64,000 bases of DNA. Source: Bacteroidota bacterium (GTDB lineage Bacteria; Bacteroidota; Bacteroidia; UKL13-3). Position 1 is the first letter of the stretch, and every line of letters begins with the position of its first letter. A program made the translations under genes and the position numbers. Below, piece after piece: positions 43,901-53,200 of the stretch. The notes beneath the pieces are model-generated. The model was not told where the DNA came from and ran no database searches. It saw only the letters and a program-made list of their open reading frames with translations. The stretch covers positions 186,001 through 250,000 of the forward strand of contig JAZKBU010000006.1 in the NCBI GenBank assembly GCA_040388375.1, read 5' to 3'.

Positions 43901-44938
43901 AACCAAACACCTGCCTCACCTATAGCCAGTAACAATGGCCCTAAATGTGTGGGCGATAATGTAACCCTTACTGCTTCTAGTGTAGCCGGAGCCAGTTATA
44001 GCTGGAGCGGGCCTAATGGCTTTAACTCTACTTTACAAAACCCTGTTTTATTAAGTGCGGCTACTAATTTCTCCGGTGACTATAGTGTTATTGCCGTTTC
44101 TTCATCGTGCGTATCGGAGCCGGCTATTACTACTTTACAGGTAAACAATTTTCCTGTTGCTCCGGTATTAAGCAGTAACCCTGTTACGGGTATTGCTTGT
44201 GCAGGCGATAGCATACAATTGTTTGCTTCGTTTACCAATGGTGCTACTTACGAGTGGACAGGACCTGCAGGTTTTAACTCGGCCATGCAAAGCCCAACCT
44301 TGCGCAATATAAATCCATCGATGACCGGAAAATATTTTGCTACCATTACCAAAGGAGGTTGTACTTCGCCACAAACCAGCTTTAGTGTTACGGTAAATGA
44401 TTTACCAAATACCAGCGAAATTTCAGGCTCAAATGAGGTAAAAAACTTTGAAACAATAAGCTATACTGTAACAGGTACTACGGGCTCTACTTACTTATGG
44501 ATTGCATACGGAGGAGGTTCGGTAGTGTCGGGCAACAATACCAATACGGCTAGTGTTAAATGGGGTGCAGCCAATCCTGCAGCTTCTGTTAAGGTACGCG
44601 AAACCAATGCAGCCAATTGCAAAGGGGTCATAAAAGAATTAACAGTAAATGTTAAATCAAACATTGGTGTAAGCGAAGCATTTAACCAATTGGGTAGTGT
44701 AAGCTTGTTTCCAAACCCTGCTACCAAAGTGGTAAACTTACAGTTTAACTTATTGCATAATGCATCTGCGCAAATAGAGGTAATAGATGTATTGGGTAAA
44801 CAACAACTGAAACAGGTTTCGTTTGTAAACGGCAAAGAAAATATTGCGCTTGATATTGCTTCGTTGCAAGCAGGTGTATATTTTGTTAGCGTAACTATTG
44901 ATGGCAACAAAAAAACAATGCGTTTGGTAGTAGAATAA
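40958..44938 (+). CDS. Giant secreted adhesin-like protein: ten Ig-like repeats and a T9SS sorting domain
   Basis: 1326-aa protein. A signal peptide (about 1-25, ending LLKAQ) is followed by an N-terminal beta-rich domain (about 30-330) and ten consecutive repeats of about 80 residues (about 331-1150). The pattern is PxxPxxSNNGPLCxGxxLxLTAS, then YSWTGPNxFxSTxQNP, then AGxYSVxxxxxGC; the paired Cys positions probably form an intra-repeat disulfide. An eleventh, PKD-like domain (about 1150-1230) and a T9SS type A C-terminal domain follow (SLFPNPATKVVNLQFN, VIDVLGKQ, QAGVYFVSVTIDG). Such repeats form surface filaments or adhesins in Bacteroidota. It stands alone with its own promoter candidate; a terminator lies about 145 bp downstream. 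Ligand unknown. Confidence 0.88.
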   Translation: MLKTFTLKTCISICLLLISITLLKAQVLQSTPATIINNLSAPAMHFNNSSGMGKTSTCGVDTVYYPYNKTTAFNAISLNASTSGNSFSQWYPAPQAITVSGFDFYAWQSAASSAIVTLTCRMYAAGIDSMPTGSPLASVTVNVDSSFGSGLLTILRKSAVFSTPVTTSAAYVLTVETSSSVNVSVIANSWTALPPNGQSQWLSSVKIGATYIRSYSINVGGTPFNADFIFQPYVSYSLTANFTRSACITGSNMVNFTNTSSSVLFNPFYSIRAFQNIPQFSCMWDYGDTSGTWYTVNGSRFYTNRAPYTVKLKDTLYGWRNGCADEATMIVPAAPAAPVASNNSPLCSGATLLLKADTIPGATYYWTGPNGFISTLQNPSIANANLTLAGAYNVMAIIGQCSSAVATTNVSIITTPIASSNSPRCAGQTLNLSVTNISGATYAWTGPNSFSSTAQSPFINNVTALDSGQYSVSVTLAGCGTLGPFTVAGAVNRVPATPTVTGNTPLCVGDNLNLTSSTYVGGNYSWTGPNGFSSSQQNPTRSNMQSSYAGTYTVNISANNCTSLPASATIIVNNVPATPTVGSNGPLCTGQSLSLTASSIAGASYSWSGPNSFTSTSQNPVRTSLTTVDAGNYSVIATVNGCASIAGSTNVLITTSTPSPAVSSNGPLCPGQNLQLTASAIAGATYSWTGPNSFTSTQQNPSISSVTASDAGSYSVTATTSGCGTSPQSSVTLVINSLPAAPVVGNNGPLCDGQTINLTASNITEAVYNWVGPNGFSSTDQNPSITNANSLKSGQYSVYVTVTGCGTSPTVSTTVTTHAIPLAPNASSGGAVCLGDSLKLFASSSTVGPNAIYTWTGPNSFSSTIKNPFILNTTASNAGTYSLTVSDSGCVSPAASTFINIKSIPAAPTPTNNSPICEGVTLTLSATNVSGATYKWTGPGYSSSDQNPLIKNTVSSASGTYYVTSTVNGCTSLPASTTVLINQTPASPIASNNGPKCVGDNVTLTASSVAGASYSWSGPNGFNSTLQNPVLLSAATNFSGDYSVIAVSSSCVSEPAITTLQVNNFPVAPVLSSNPVTGIACAGDSIQLFASFTNGATYEWTGPAGFNSAMQSPTLRNINPSMTGKYFATITKGGCTSPQTSFSVTVNDLPNTSEISGSNEVKNFETISYTVTGTTGSTYLWIAYGGGSVVSGNNTNTASVKWGAANPAASVKVRETNAANCKGVIKELTVNVKSNIGVSEAFNQLGSVSLFPNPATKVVNLQFNLLHNASAQIEVIDVLGKQQLKQVSFVNGKENIALDIASLQAGVYFVSVTIDGNKKTMRLVVE

Positions 44939-44962
44939 TATTGTTATTATTCTTTATTGAAA

Positions 44963-45074
44963 GCATTTCGACTACGCTCAATGCCCCGGAAGTTATAATG
45001 TGACCAGAGCACATTGAGCATAGCCAACAGGGCATTGAGCGTAGCCGACAGGGCATTGAGCGAAGTCGAAATGC
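44963..45074. repeat. Inverted and tandem CATTGAGCGTAGTCGAA-type repeats
   Basis: GCATTTCGACTACGCTCAATG (44963-44983; 21 bp) is the near-perfect reverse complement of the unit at 45054-45074. Between them three 21-bp direct units lie head to tail at 45012, 45033 and 45054: CATTGAGCATAGCCAACAGG, CATTGAGCGTAGCCGACAGG and CATTGAGCGAAGTCGAAATG, each plus one base. A small ORF read across this nest on the minus strand is an artefact of the repeat. Confidence 0.85.
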
Positions 45075-45083
45075 CACATAAAT

Positions 45084-45119
45084 AAAAAAGACCTGCTGTT
45101 TTACCAGCAGGTCTTTTTT
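45084..45119. terminator. Bidirectional rho-independent terminator
   Basis: A 15-bp perfect stem AAAAAAGACCTGCTG / CAGCAGGTCTTTTTT around the loop TTTTAC, with T-runs available on both strands. It lies between the convergent multi-Ig gene and mdh, and so can end both transcripts. Confidence 0.9.
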
Positions 45120-45150
45120 GTTATAGCAAAGCAAGAATACTATTTACTAT

Positions 45151-45193
45151 TCTCGACTACGCTCGATGTGACCATTGAGCGTAGCCGAAATGC
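45151..45193. repeat. Second inverted CATTGAGCGTAGCCGAAATGC element
   Basis: TCTCGACTACGCTCGATG (about 45151-45168) and CATTGAGCGTAGCCGAAATG (45173-45192) form an imperfect hairpin of the same sequence type as the nest at 44963-45074. It ends just 7 bp before the mdh stop codon. Confidence 0.75.
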
Positions 45194-45199
45194 AAAATA

Positions 45200-46141
45200 T
45201 TACAATACGCCTATTTCGCTTAATACATTGTTCATGTTACGAACAGCATCAGCACTTTTATTGAATAAATCTTGCTCTTCAGCAGTTAATTTATAATCAA
45301 CTATAGTTTCCCATCCATTTTTACCAATGGTTACAGGTACGCCTAAACAAATATCTTTTTGTCCGTACTCACCATCTAAAGCAACGCAGCAAGGCATTAC
45401 ACGTTTTTGGTCACGTACTATACTTTCTACCAATAAAGCACTGGCAGCACCCGGTGCATACCAAGCTGAAGTACCTAATAATTTAGTTAAAGTAGCACCA
45501 CCAACCATAGTAGCATCGCTAATTTCTTTTAACTGCGCAGCACTTAAAGTGTTTGAAACCGGTACACCATTTAAAGTAGCTAAACGGGTTAAAGGTATCA
45601 TGGTAGTATCACCGTGTCCACCAATTACTGTTCCTTGAATATCAGCCGTAGGTTGGTTTAAAGCCAAGCCTAAGTAACCTTTAAAACGAGCGCTGTCTAA
45701 CAAACCACCCATTCCAATAATTCTGTTTTTAGGTAATCCTGTCGATTTCAACGCTAAGTAAGTCATGGTATCCATAGGATTTGACACTACTACTATAATA
45801 GCATTTGGCGAATGTTTTAATACATTTTCAGCTACTGTTTTTACTATATTGGCATTGGTACCAATTAACTCCTCACGGGTCATACCCGGTTTACGCGGAA
45901 TACCTGAAGTAATAACTACTACATCTGAGTTAGCTGTTTTGCTGTAATCGTTTGTAGTTCCGCTTACGCGGGTTTTCATGCCTAATAACGAAGTAGTCTG
46001 GTAAATGTCTAAAGCTTTACCTTCAGCAAAACCTTCTTTAACGTCTAATAAAACTACCTCATCGGCCAATTGGCGATAAGCAATAACATCGGCTGTGGTT
46101 GCTCCCACTGCACCTGCTCCAATAACTGATACTTTTGTCAT
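45200..46141 (-). CDS. mdh: Malate dehydrogenase (LDH-like type)
   Basis: NAD-dependent interconversion of malate and oxaloacetate in the TCA cycle. The 313-aa protein has the dinucleotide motif GAGAVG at residues 8-13 with Asp33 (VVLLD) for NAD specificity. Substrate arginines Arg83 and Arg89 lie in the mobile loop (GIPRKPGMTREEL), the GLLDSARF motif at 147-154 supplies catalytic Asp/Arg, and the catalytic His176 is in IGGHGDTTM. Arg83 (rather than Gln) in the loop favours malate over lactate. It is monocistronic, with the repeat nest and terminator downstream. Confidence 0.97.
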   Translation of the reverse strand: MTKVSVIGAGAVGATTADVIAYRQLADEVVLLDVKEGFAEGKALDIYQTTSLLGMKTRVSGTTNDYSKTANSDVVVITSGIPRKPGMTREELIGTNANIVKTVAENVLKHSPNAIIVVVSNPMDTMTYLALKSTGLPKNRIIGMGGLLDSARFKGYLGLALNQPTADIQGTVIGGHGDTTMIPLTRLATLNGVPVSNTLSAAQLKEISDATMVGGATLTKLLGTSAWYAPGAASALLVESIVRDQKRVMPCCVALDGEYGQKDICLGVPVTIGKNGWETIVDYKLTAEEQDLFNKSADAVRNMNNVLSEIGVL

Positions 46142-46401
46142 GTGTATGAATTTATAATGGTATGATTAAAAAATATTTACGAAGCGCGAAATTAACCGCT
46201 TCCGCTACATTTAAAAATTGATTGTTTACAGTTTTATAAAAACTTTATTCCCAAACGGAAAATAGTAATCGGTGGGTAAAGTAATGGGTGGTCGGGGCTT
46301 ATGTGGTGGTTTCGGTACCAGTAAGAGGGTAGCCAATCACGTATACCCACTTTGTTTCTAACCTTCCGTCAATGGGTCTGCATGCAGTTAAAGGCTTATA
46401 A

Positions 46402-47394
46402 CTAGTAGTAACCATACTCGTAAGTGTAGCTATATTTATCTTTGCCTTTGGCCGTTGTTTCTTTCCAGCTTGCAACCAATCCCTTGTCGCTATAAGTATA
46501 TTGGTGGGTAGCGACTAACTTACCTTTTTTAAACTCCTGCGATGACCGCATTTTGCCCTCTTCATTGAAAGTACGTACAAATTTTAATACTTCTTTATCA
46601 TTTCTATTAAAGTAACTTATTTCCAGTGCTAAACTATTTTTACTGAATTTAATTATCCTCCTTGTTGTACGCCCTTTATTATCTGTGCCTTCGTATATTT
46701 CAAAATAGCTACTGTCTGGATTAAAGGTGCGTCTTTTACAAATATTTTGCTGGGTTATTTTGGAAGCTAGCACACCAGTAGGCTCACAGGCATAGCTCCA
46801 TATTTTTTTTAGCTTATTGTTCTTGTTAAAGTAACGTGCTTCCTTCTTACTGCCATTGTCGTAATAAGCATATTGGTATTTGTAACTTTGCTCGCCCTTT
46901 TTATTAAAGCCGTTTATTTCTATTAAACGTTTTTCTGCATTATACTGGCATACATAAGAATAATAAAGCTGGTGTTTTTTATTGTAAAAAAGCACTTTGG
47001 TTATTTGTTTGTCTGCATTAAACTCATAGGTCGATATGATGGTATCCTGTTTAAGTATATACGAGACTTTATCGTAATGGTTACTGTCAATTAAGTGATA
47101 TATGGTATACTGCTTGGGCAATCCTTTTTTATTAAAATAAGTATTTGTATGGCTTACCCCAAAATCATTGTATTCGTTTTTAGCTACGGGTATCCATTGG
47201 TTTTGTTTATTGGCCTTTTTAGACACCACAAAACTTACACGATTGGCTTTGTAAGCACTATCTGCATGAATAGTACCACGGCCATTGTAAAAATCAATAT
47301 CGTCCGTCCAAAAAGATGAATAGCGGGAAAACATTTGTGCTTTTGCTGAACAAAAAAGCAACACGAGTGCGGGAATAATGATAAACTTTTTCAT
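46402..47394 (-). CDS. Exported protein with YD/MORN-like strand repeats
   Basis: 330-aa protein with a signal peptide (about 1-19, ending CSAKA). A series of ~20-25-residue Tyr/Lys-rich beta repeats follows, of the form YxYAYYDNGSKKEARYFNKNNKLKKIWSY and FVRTFNEEGKMRSSQEFKKGKLVATHQYTY. They resemble YD/RHS-type or YwqK-type repeats common in Bacteroidota exported proteins. No catalytic motif or sorting domain seen; it may be periplasmic or outer-membrane associated. It lies 29 bp downstream of the lipoprotein gene and may be cotranscribed with it. Confidence 0.65.
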   Translation of the reverse strand: MKKFIIIPALVLLFCSAKAQMFSRYSSFWTDDIDFYNGRGTIHADSAYKANRVSFVVSKKANKQNQWIPVAKNEYNDFGVSHTNTYFNKKGLPKQYTIYHLIDSNHYDKVSYILKQDTIISTYEFNADKQITKVLFYNKKHQLYYSYVCQYNAEKRLIEINGFNKKGEQSYKYQYAYYDNGSKKEARYFNKNNKLKKIWSYACEPTGVLASKITQQNICKRRTFNPDSSYFEIYEGTDNKGRTTRRIIKFSKNSLALEISYFNRNDKEVLKFVRTFNEEGKMRSSQEFKKGKLVATHQYTYSDKGLVASWKETTAKGKDKYSYTYEYGYY

Positions 47395-47423
47395 ATAAAA
47401 ATAAAGGTTAACGTACTATTCAA

Positions 47424-48080
47424 TTATTTAGTTTTACCATATTTACTCAGTAACAAAACTTCGTAATTACTATTGGCATAATTAAACGGCAATGTTTTAT
47501 ATACCAAGCCTACTTTGTCTGCATATTTATTGCTTACATAACGGGTTTTACCACCTTGCTGGTAATTGCTTCCCATTAGGTACGTGGTTTTATAATTAAT
47601 GGTTTGAAACTTGCCAACAGGTGTTGAATCCATCACTGTTTCGGCAATTACTTGCGCGCTTACCAGTGCAAAAGTATCGCTTACATTCGTTCCATATTGC
47701 ACATACTGTTTAAGCGTAGTGCCCAAATTTACAGTAGCCAGTATAATAGTACCTGCACTATCTATGGTATAGCCCGAAGAGTCGCGCATATATTTAGCTA
47801 CCAACATTCCCCCATTATCGTAATCCTTTTGTATTACTTTAAAATAACGTTTATCGTTCCAGGTAGTATCCTTCTCTACATATACCGAATCAAACTGGTT
47901 TAAGCTTAGTATTGCTCCATTGGTATCTAAACTAAAATGCTCATACACCCAAAAGTTGTTGGTATCCAATGCACTGTAATTACCATACACTACCACTACG
48001 GGTATTACCTCTAACTTATCTTTTCCGCAACTGATTAAGGCTAAAAGCAAAACAAAAAATACACCTATTCTATTATTCAT
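47424..48080 (-). CDS. Putative lipoprotein of unknown function
   Basis: 218-aa protein with a lipoprotein signal (VLLLALISC, Cys18 as the probable lipidation site) followed by GKDKLEVIP. The mature part is beta-rich with many Tyr, Asp and Thr residues (SALDTNNFWVYEHFSLDTNG, DKVGLVYKTLPFNYANSNYE). The pattern resembles small Bacteroidota lipoproteins that read 'conversion to a formatted value' folds, but no family is recognised. It lies upstream of the YD-repeat gene and is divergent from the tryptophan-dioxygenase gene. Confidence 0.65.
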   Translation of the reverse strand: MNNRIGVFFVLLLALISCGKDKLEVIPVVVVYGNYSALDTNNFWVYEHFSLDTNGAILSLNQFDSVYVEKDTTWNDKRYFKVIQKDYDNGGMLVAKYMRDSSGYTIDSAGTIILATVNLGTTLKQYVQYGTNVSDTFALVSAQVIAETVMDSTPVGKFQTINYKTTYLMGSNYQQGGKTRYVSNKYADKVGLVYKTLPFNYANSNYEVLLLSKYGKTK

Positions 48081-48188
48081 AAAGTGTCAAATATAATAAC
48101 AATTGCATTATAGCGTAAGCGCAAATTGAATATGCTAAATTTAATTACCGGAGCTGACGGCTGTCATCGTTTTATAGTAACACAAACC

Positions 48189-48196
48189 TATATTTG
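48189..48196 (+). promoter_or_regulatory. Candidate -7 box (TATATTTG) upstream of the dioxygenase gene
   Basis: TATATTTG fits the Bacteroidota -7 consensus TAnnTTTG and lies 47 bp upstream of the ATG at 48243. I see no TTG at the expected -33 position, so this is a weak call. Confidence 0.3.
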
Positions 48197-48242
48197 TTGC
48201 CTGTAAATTTAATATTAGCCTAGTTTATAAAAGGATATATAC

Positions 48243-49172
48243 ATGAAAAAGGATTACGAAGATATAATAAACCGGATTGAACAAAAATACGATGCCATCA
48301 ACCAAAACACCGGTGTACATTTAGAGGGATTGCTATGGGCAAAACCAATTACCTACTGGGATTATATTCAGCCCGAAGCGCTCCTTAGCTTACAAATACA
48401 ACGCACCACTTTACCCGATGAGATGGTATTTATTATGTACCATCAGGTAAACGAGCTGCTTTTTAAAATGATTTTATGGGAAATAGACCAGGTAAGTAAT
48501 GCCGAAAACATAACGGCTTCTTTTTTCAGCGAAAAGCTAACCCGCATCAGCCGCTATTTCGATATGCTGTCTTCATCGTTTGAAATAATGGGCGATGGTA
48601 TGGAAGTAGAACAATACCTTAAATTCAGAACTACGCTAACCCCTGCAAGTGGTTTTCAAAGTGCGCAATACCGCTTAATTGAATTTGCCTCTACTGAACT
48701 GATTAACTTAATTGATTACCGATTCCGTGCTAACATAGACAGAAACACCTCATACGACTATGCTTTTGAACACCTTTACTGGCAAGCCGCAGGTAAGGAC
48801 CATGCAACAGGTAAAAAAACAACTCTGCTTAATTTGTTTGAAGAAAAGTATAAAGCCGGTTTCTTAACCAAAATGGAATGGTATAATACCTGCAATTTAT
48901 GGACAAAGTTTAAGCAATTACCGGAAGATATTAAACAAGACAAGGCACTCATTGATGCCATGCGCCATTACGACTACACGGTAAATGTAAGTTGGGTTAT
49001 GGCCCATTACCACGCAGCAGAAAAATACTTAACACGCAAAGGCGAAACAACGGAAGCCACCGGAGGTAGTGATTGGAAAAAATATATGCACCCCAAATAC
49101 CAACGTAGAATTTTTTTCCCGGATTTGTGGAGCCAGTCTGAACTGGAACATTGGGGCGAAAACGTTAATTAA
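48243..49172 (+). CDS. Tryptophan 2,3-dioxygenase family protein
   Basis: Haem enzyme that opens the indole ring of tryptophan to N-formylkynurenine, the first step of the kynurenine pathway. The 309-aa product shows the substrate-site motif YHQVNELLFK (His67), RTTLTPASGFQS (Arg129, SGFQS 136-140), the W251-x3-His255 arrangement expected for the axial haem ligand, and TGGSDWKKYM at 273-282 for amino-acid recognition. The length is slightly above the ~280-300 aa of bacterial TDO. No other kynurenine-pathway gene is adjacent. The gene overlaps the convergent tsaD by 4 bp. Confidence 0.88.
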   Translation: MKKDYEDIINRIEQKYDAINQNTGVHLEGLLWAKPITYWDYIQPEALLSLQIQRTTLPDEMVFIMYHQVNELLFKMILWEIDQVSNAENITASFFSEKLTRISRYFDMLSSSFEIMGDGMEVEQYLKFRTTLTPASGFQSAQYRLIEFASTELINLIDYRFRANIDRNTSYDYAFEHLYWQAAGKDHATGKKTTLLNLFEEKYKAGFLTKMEWYNTCNLWTKFKQLPEDIKQDKALIDAMRHYDYTVNVSWVMAHYHAAEKYLTRKGETTEATGGSDWKKYMHPKYQRRIFFPDLWSQSELEHWGENVN

Positions 49173-50170
49173 CGTGCACTAGGGCTTATAGCTAAATCAA
49201 CAAAATCGTTGGCTATATATTTATAATGAGCTGTCATGGCTATCATACCCGCATTGTCAGTACAGTATTGAAAAGCAGGAATAAATGTATTCCATTTATA
49301 TTTAACACCTGCTTCTTCAATGGCTTTACGCAAACCACTGTTAGCCGACACACCACCCGCTAAAGCTATGTTTTTAATACCTGTTTGTTTACTGGCTAAT
49401 ACCAGCTTTTTCATTAAGTGGTTAATAATACTTTGCTGTATAGAGGCACATATATTATCCCTGTTCTCTGCTATAAAATGCTCATTTTGTAGTTTTTCCT
49501 TCTTTAAAAAATACAGGAACGAAGTTTTTAAACCACTAAAGCTATAATCTAAACCGGGTATATTGGGTTTAGCAAACTCATATACTACTTCACCTTGTTG
49601 TGCATATTTATCAACCAAAGGGCCACCCGGATAAGGTAACTCTAACATTTTTGCAGCTTTATCAAAAGCTTCGCCCGCAGCATCGTCTATGGTTTTACCA
49701 ATTATTTCGCTTTCAAAATAACTATGCATAATGGCAATTTGGGTATGTCCGCCACTTACTGTTAAGCACAAAAACGGAAAAGCAGGTTTAGGTTCATCAA
49801 TAAAATGAGCCAGTATATGCGCTTGCATATGGTTAACCGCTATTAAGGGGATTTGTAAAGTTTGTGCTAAAGATTTAGCAAATGAGGCACCCACCATTAA
49901 GGAACCAATTAAGCCCGGTGATTGGGTAAAAGCAATGGCATCCATTTGTGGCAACTGCTTATCGGCTTGCTTTAAAGCCAAATCAACCACAGGAACAATA
50001 TTGGCCTGATGCGCTCTGCTAGCCAGTTCAGGTACTACTCCACCATACAGCTCATGCACTTTTTGGCTCGTAATAACGTTACTTAATACTTGTCCATTAC
50101 AAATAACTGATGCGGAGGTATCATCGCAGCTGGATTCAATGGCGAGTATAGTAATATTGGTTGCTGACAT
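49169..50170 (-). CDS. tsaD: tRNA N6-adenosine threonylcarbamoyltransferase TsaD
   Basis: Transfers threonylcarbamoyl to A37 of ANN-decoding tRNAs together with TsaB and TsaE. The 333-aa ASKHA-fold protein starts with ILAIESSCDDTSAS, has the metal-binding motif His114-Met-Gln-Ala-His118 followed by ILAHF, and the phosphate loops SGGHTQIAI and LAGGVSANSGLR. The near C-terminal YCTDNAGMIA contributes the third metal ligand (Asp). Universal housekeeping gene; the neighbouring TDO and TamB genes appear unrelated. Confidence 0.98.
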   Translation of the reverse strand: MSATNITILAIESSCDDTSASVICNGQVLSNVITSQKVHELYGGVVPELASRAHQANIVPVVDLALKQADKQLPQMDAIAFTQSPGLIGSLMVGASFAKSLAQTLQIPLIAVNHMQAHILAHFIDEPKPAFPFLCLTVSGGHTQIAIMHSYFESEIIGKTIDDAAGEAFDKAAKMLELPYPGGPLVDKYAQQGEVVYEFAKPNIPGLDYSFSGLKTSFLYFLKKEKLQNEHFIAENRDNICASIQQSIINHLMKKLVLASKQTGIKNIALAGGVSANSGLRKAIEEAGVKYKWNTFIPAFQYCTDNAGMIAMTAHYKYIANDFVDLAISPSAR

Positions 50171-50222
50171 TTATGGTTCAAAATTTGCTCTTAACGAAAA
50201 ATATTCTAACAAAATTAAGCCC

Positions 50223-50230
50223 TATATTTG
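50223..50230 (+). promoter_or_regulatory. Candidate -7 box (TATATTTG) upstream of the TamB-like gene
   Basis: TATATTTG matches TAnnTTTG and overlaps the most upstream possible TTG start (50228). If it is the real -7 box, translation must begin downstream, supporting TTG 50243 and a very short leader. No TTG is found 19 bp upstream, so the call is weak. Confidence 0.3.
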
Positions 50231-50242
50231 GCAAAACATAAA

Positions 50243-53200
50243 TTGAAGAAAATATTAATTAAAATATCGTACACCTTGCTGGGCATTTTTTTTGCCGGAA
50301 TGTTGCTTATTTATTTAATATTTAACAGTTCACGTTTCCAGAATTTTATTATTCATAAGGCAGATACTTACCTGAGCGAAGCTTTTAAATGCGAAATAAG
50401 TATTGGCCGCCTTAATTACGATGGTTGGACTACTTTTAGCTTAGACCAGGTTTACTGGGGCGACCAGAAAAAGGATACGCTCTTTTATGTAAACAATTTA
50501 AAATTTGATATTGGGTGGATACAACTGGACTCTACCAAGTTTATTTTAAGCAAGGTTGATATTGATGGCGGCTACTGTAAAATAATTACCTACCCCGACA
50601 AAACGTTTAATATAGATGTACTCTTTAATATTTTAGACCCTAACGATACCATACCACCCGACCCAAATGCCGCAAAATTTAAACTGATATTTGACGAAGT
50701 AAATGCTGTGAATTGCAGGTTTAGGTTTATTGATTCCACTACCAAATTTGAAACCACAGGCTTTAATCCTTTTGATCAGGATTTTTATGGAATAAACATA
50801 AAGGCAACTCACTTTAAAATTATTCAGGACTCCTTACACTTTTTGTTAAAAGAAATGTCGGGGTTTGAAAAATGTGGTTTGCACATAAAAAACATGGCCT
50901 GTAAAACCACTATCTCTCCAACCATCATGGAGTTTGAAAACTTAAATTTACAGCTCAATAAAAGTACTATTAAAGACTATGGCAGCATGTCCTACACCAG
51001 TTGGGATAGTTTAGCCAGCAACTTTATTAGCAACGTAAAACTAAAAGCCAATTTAAAACAAAGCTATATTCATGTTTCTGATATTGCTTTTTTTGCTCCC
51101 TTATTAAAGGAATACGATTATGATGCTACCATAACGGCTAAAGTAAATGGCACCATTGATAATTTAAGTATGCGCGATGCCAGGATAAGGTATGCTGACC
51201 AAACGCAGTTTAACGGCAGTGCCAGTATGAACGGCTTACCTGATATTGACCAGACATTTATTGAAGTAAAGGCCGACTATGCCACCTCGGTAAAAAAGGA
51301 AATTGAGAAACTGGCTGGCATGGCTTTACCGCCTGAATTAGAGCGTTTAGGATTGATTAAATTTAAAGGGCATTATACCGGTTTTATAAGCGACTTTGTA
51401 AGTTATGGTGTATTTGAAACTCCTTTTGGCGTAGTAAGCACCGATTTAAACATGAAACTACCTGATGACCCGAAACAATCCGTTTACTCAGGAAAGTTAG
51501 ACCTGAATAATTTTAATTTGGGTGGATTGCTGGACAATAAACAGTTTGGGCATGTTACACTTACCAGTGAAGTGGATGGAAAAGGATTTGACCTTAAATA
51601 TTTAAAGGCCTCTTTAACTACTAAAATAAGCAACTTTACTTTTAATGGTTATAACTATAAAAACATAGCGTTGAATGGCAAAGCCAATAAAAAATTGTTT
51701 GATGGTAGTTTTAGCATAGCCGATGACAACATTCAATTAAAATTAACAGGTAAGGCAGATTTAAACAAAAAAGTTCCGGAATTTGTATTCAACAGTAAAC
51801 TGGAGAATGCCAATTTAAAAGCGCTTCATTTTCACGACAAGGAAATTGTAGTGAATACCACTATTGATGGTGATTTTGCCATCAAAAACATTGACGTAAA
51901 CAATGGAACACTTACCGTAAAAAATACGCTGTTAACGTATAATGAAACCGACTATATAATAAACCAGATAAACATTGTTTCGCGCAATGCAGGTACAGAA
52001 AACAGAAGGTTACTGTTACAAAGTGATTTTGCTACTGCCAGTGTAAACGGCAAGTATGATTTTTTAAACCTGCATAAATGTTTTGTCAATATATTTAGTG
52101 AAGTAATACCGGCTTACTTAAAACCTTATCCGGCCAACCAGATTACTGCCCAGAATTTCAACTTTAACATTAAAGTAAAAAATACCCAAAACCTTTCGCC
52201 TCTGTTTTTCCCTGATGTTGATGTAGAAAATTTAGAGCTGAAAGGCTCGTTTAGCAATACACAGAACAATATGGATGTAATAGGTTATGTTGAAACTTTC
52301 AGGTGGCAAACTTATTACTTAAACGATTTAACCCTTAAAACAGAAATAACCAGTAACAATAGAGCTTCGCTTTTATTTGGCATATCAAAGCTAAGTAAAA
52401 ATGATACGGTGCTTATTAAGGAATTTGCTATCAATACCAATATAGCCAATAACAAAGCACAGCTTCAAATGCATATTCAGGATACAACCAGTATTGTATA
52501 TGCCAATATAAACAGCACCATAACTTTTGACAGAAACAATATAAAGCTGGCCTTTAAAAAGTCTGACATTAGCTATAGCAAAACCAACTGGACTATTAAT
52601 GAAGGTGGTTTGATTACCTTTAACGATACGGCTTTACATATTCAAAAAATACAAATCAGCGACAGAACGCAACTGTTAAGTATTGATGGCAGGTATAATA
52701 TTCAAACCAATGAGAAAAATATTGCATTGAATTTAACCGACTTTGAACTAAACAATGTCAATACCATTTTCCCTGATTTATACATTACCTTAAATGGTAA
52801 AAGCAACGGAAGTGTTAGTTATCAATCCATACAAGATAAAAACATTTTCAAAGGCAATTTATTAGTCAAGTCGCTTCAACTGGATAACGACACCATTGGC
52901 GATATTGAATTAACAAGTGCTTTTGATAATAAAAACAACAGGTTAAGTTTTGAAGCCAACGCTTTAAATGGCAAACTGAATAATTTTAAAGCAACAGGTT
53001 ATTGGATGCTTGACAATAATAAAATAGATGCAACAGTTACTTTAAACGATGCCGAGGTGAGTGCCTTCCAATCGTTTGCCAAAGACTTTATAACCCTTTA
53101 TCAGGGTAAAGCAAGCATGAAAGCTATTATTAGCGGAACCATTAATAAACCTGAGGTAGATGGCTTTTTACAACTCAATAATGTAAGTACAAAAATTAAT

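Noticed and set aside
44895-45134. 79-aa minus-strand ORF overlapping the end of the giant adhesin-like gene
   Set aside because: It reads through the CATTGAGCG repeat nest and the terminator and gives repetitive RLRSMPC units; this is a by-product of the DNA repeat, not a gene.
49169-49172. 4-bp convergent overlaps (dioxygenase/tsaD and TamB-like/thioesterase) as special regulation
   Set aside because: Stop codons sharing TTAA on opposite strands are a common consequence of compact gene packing.
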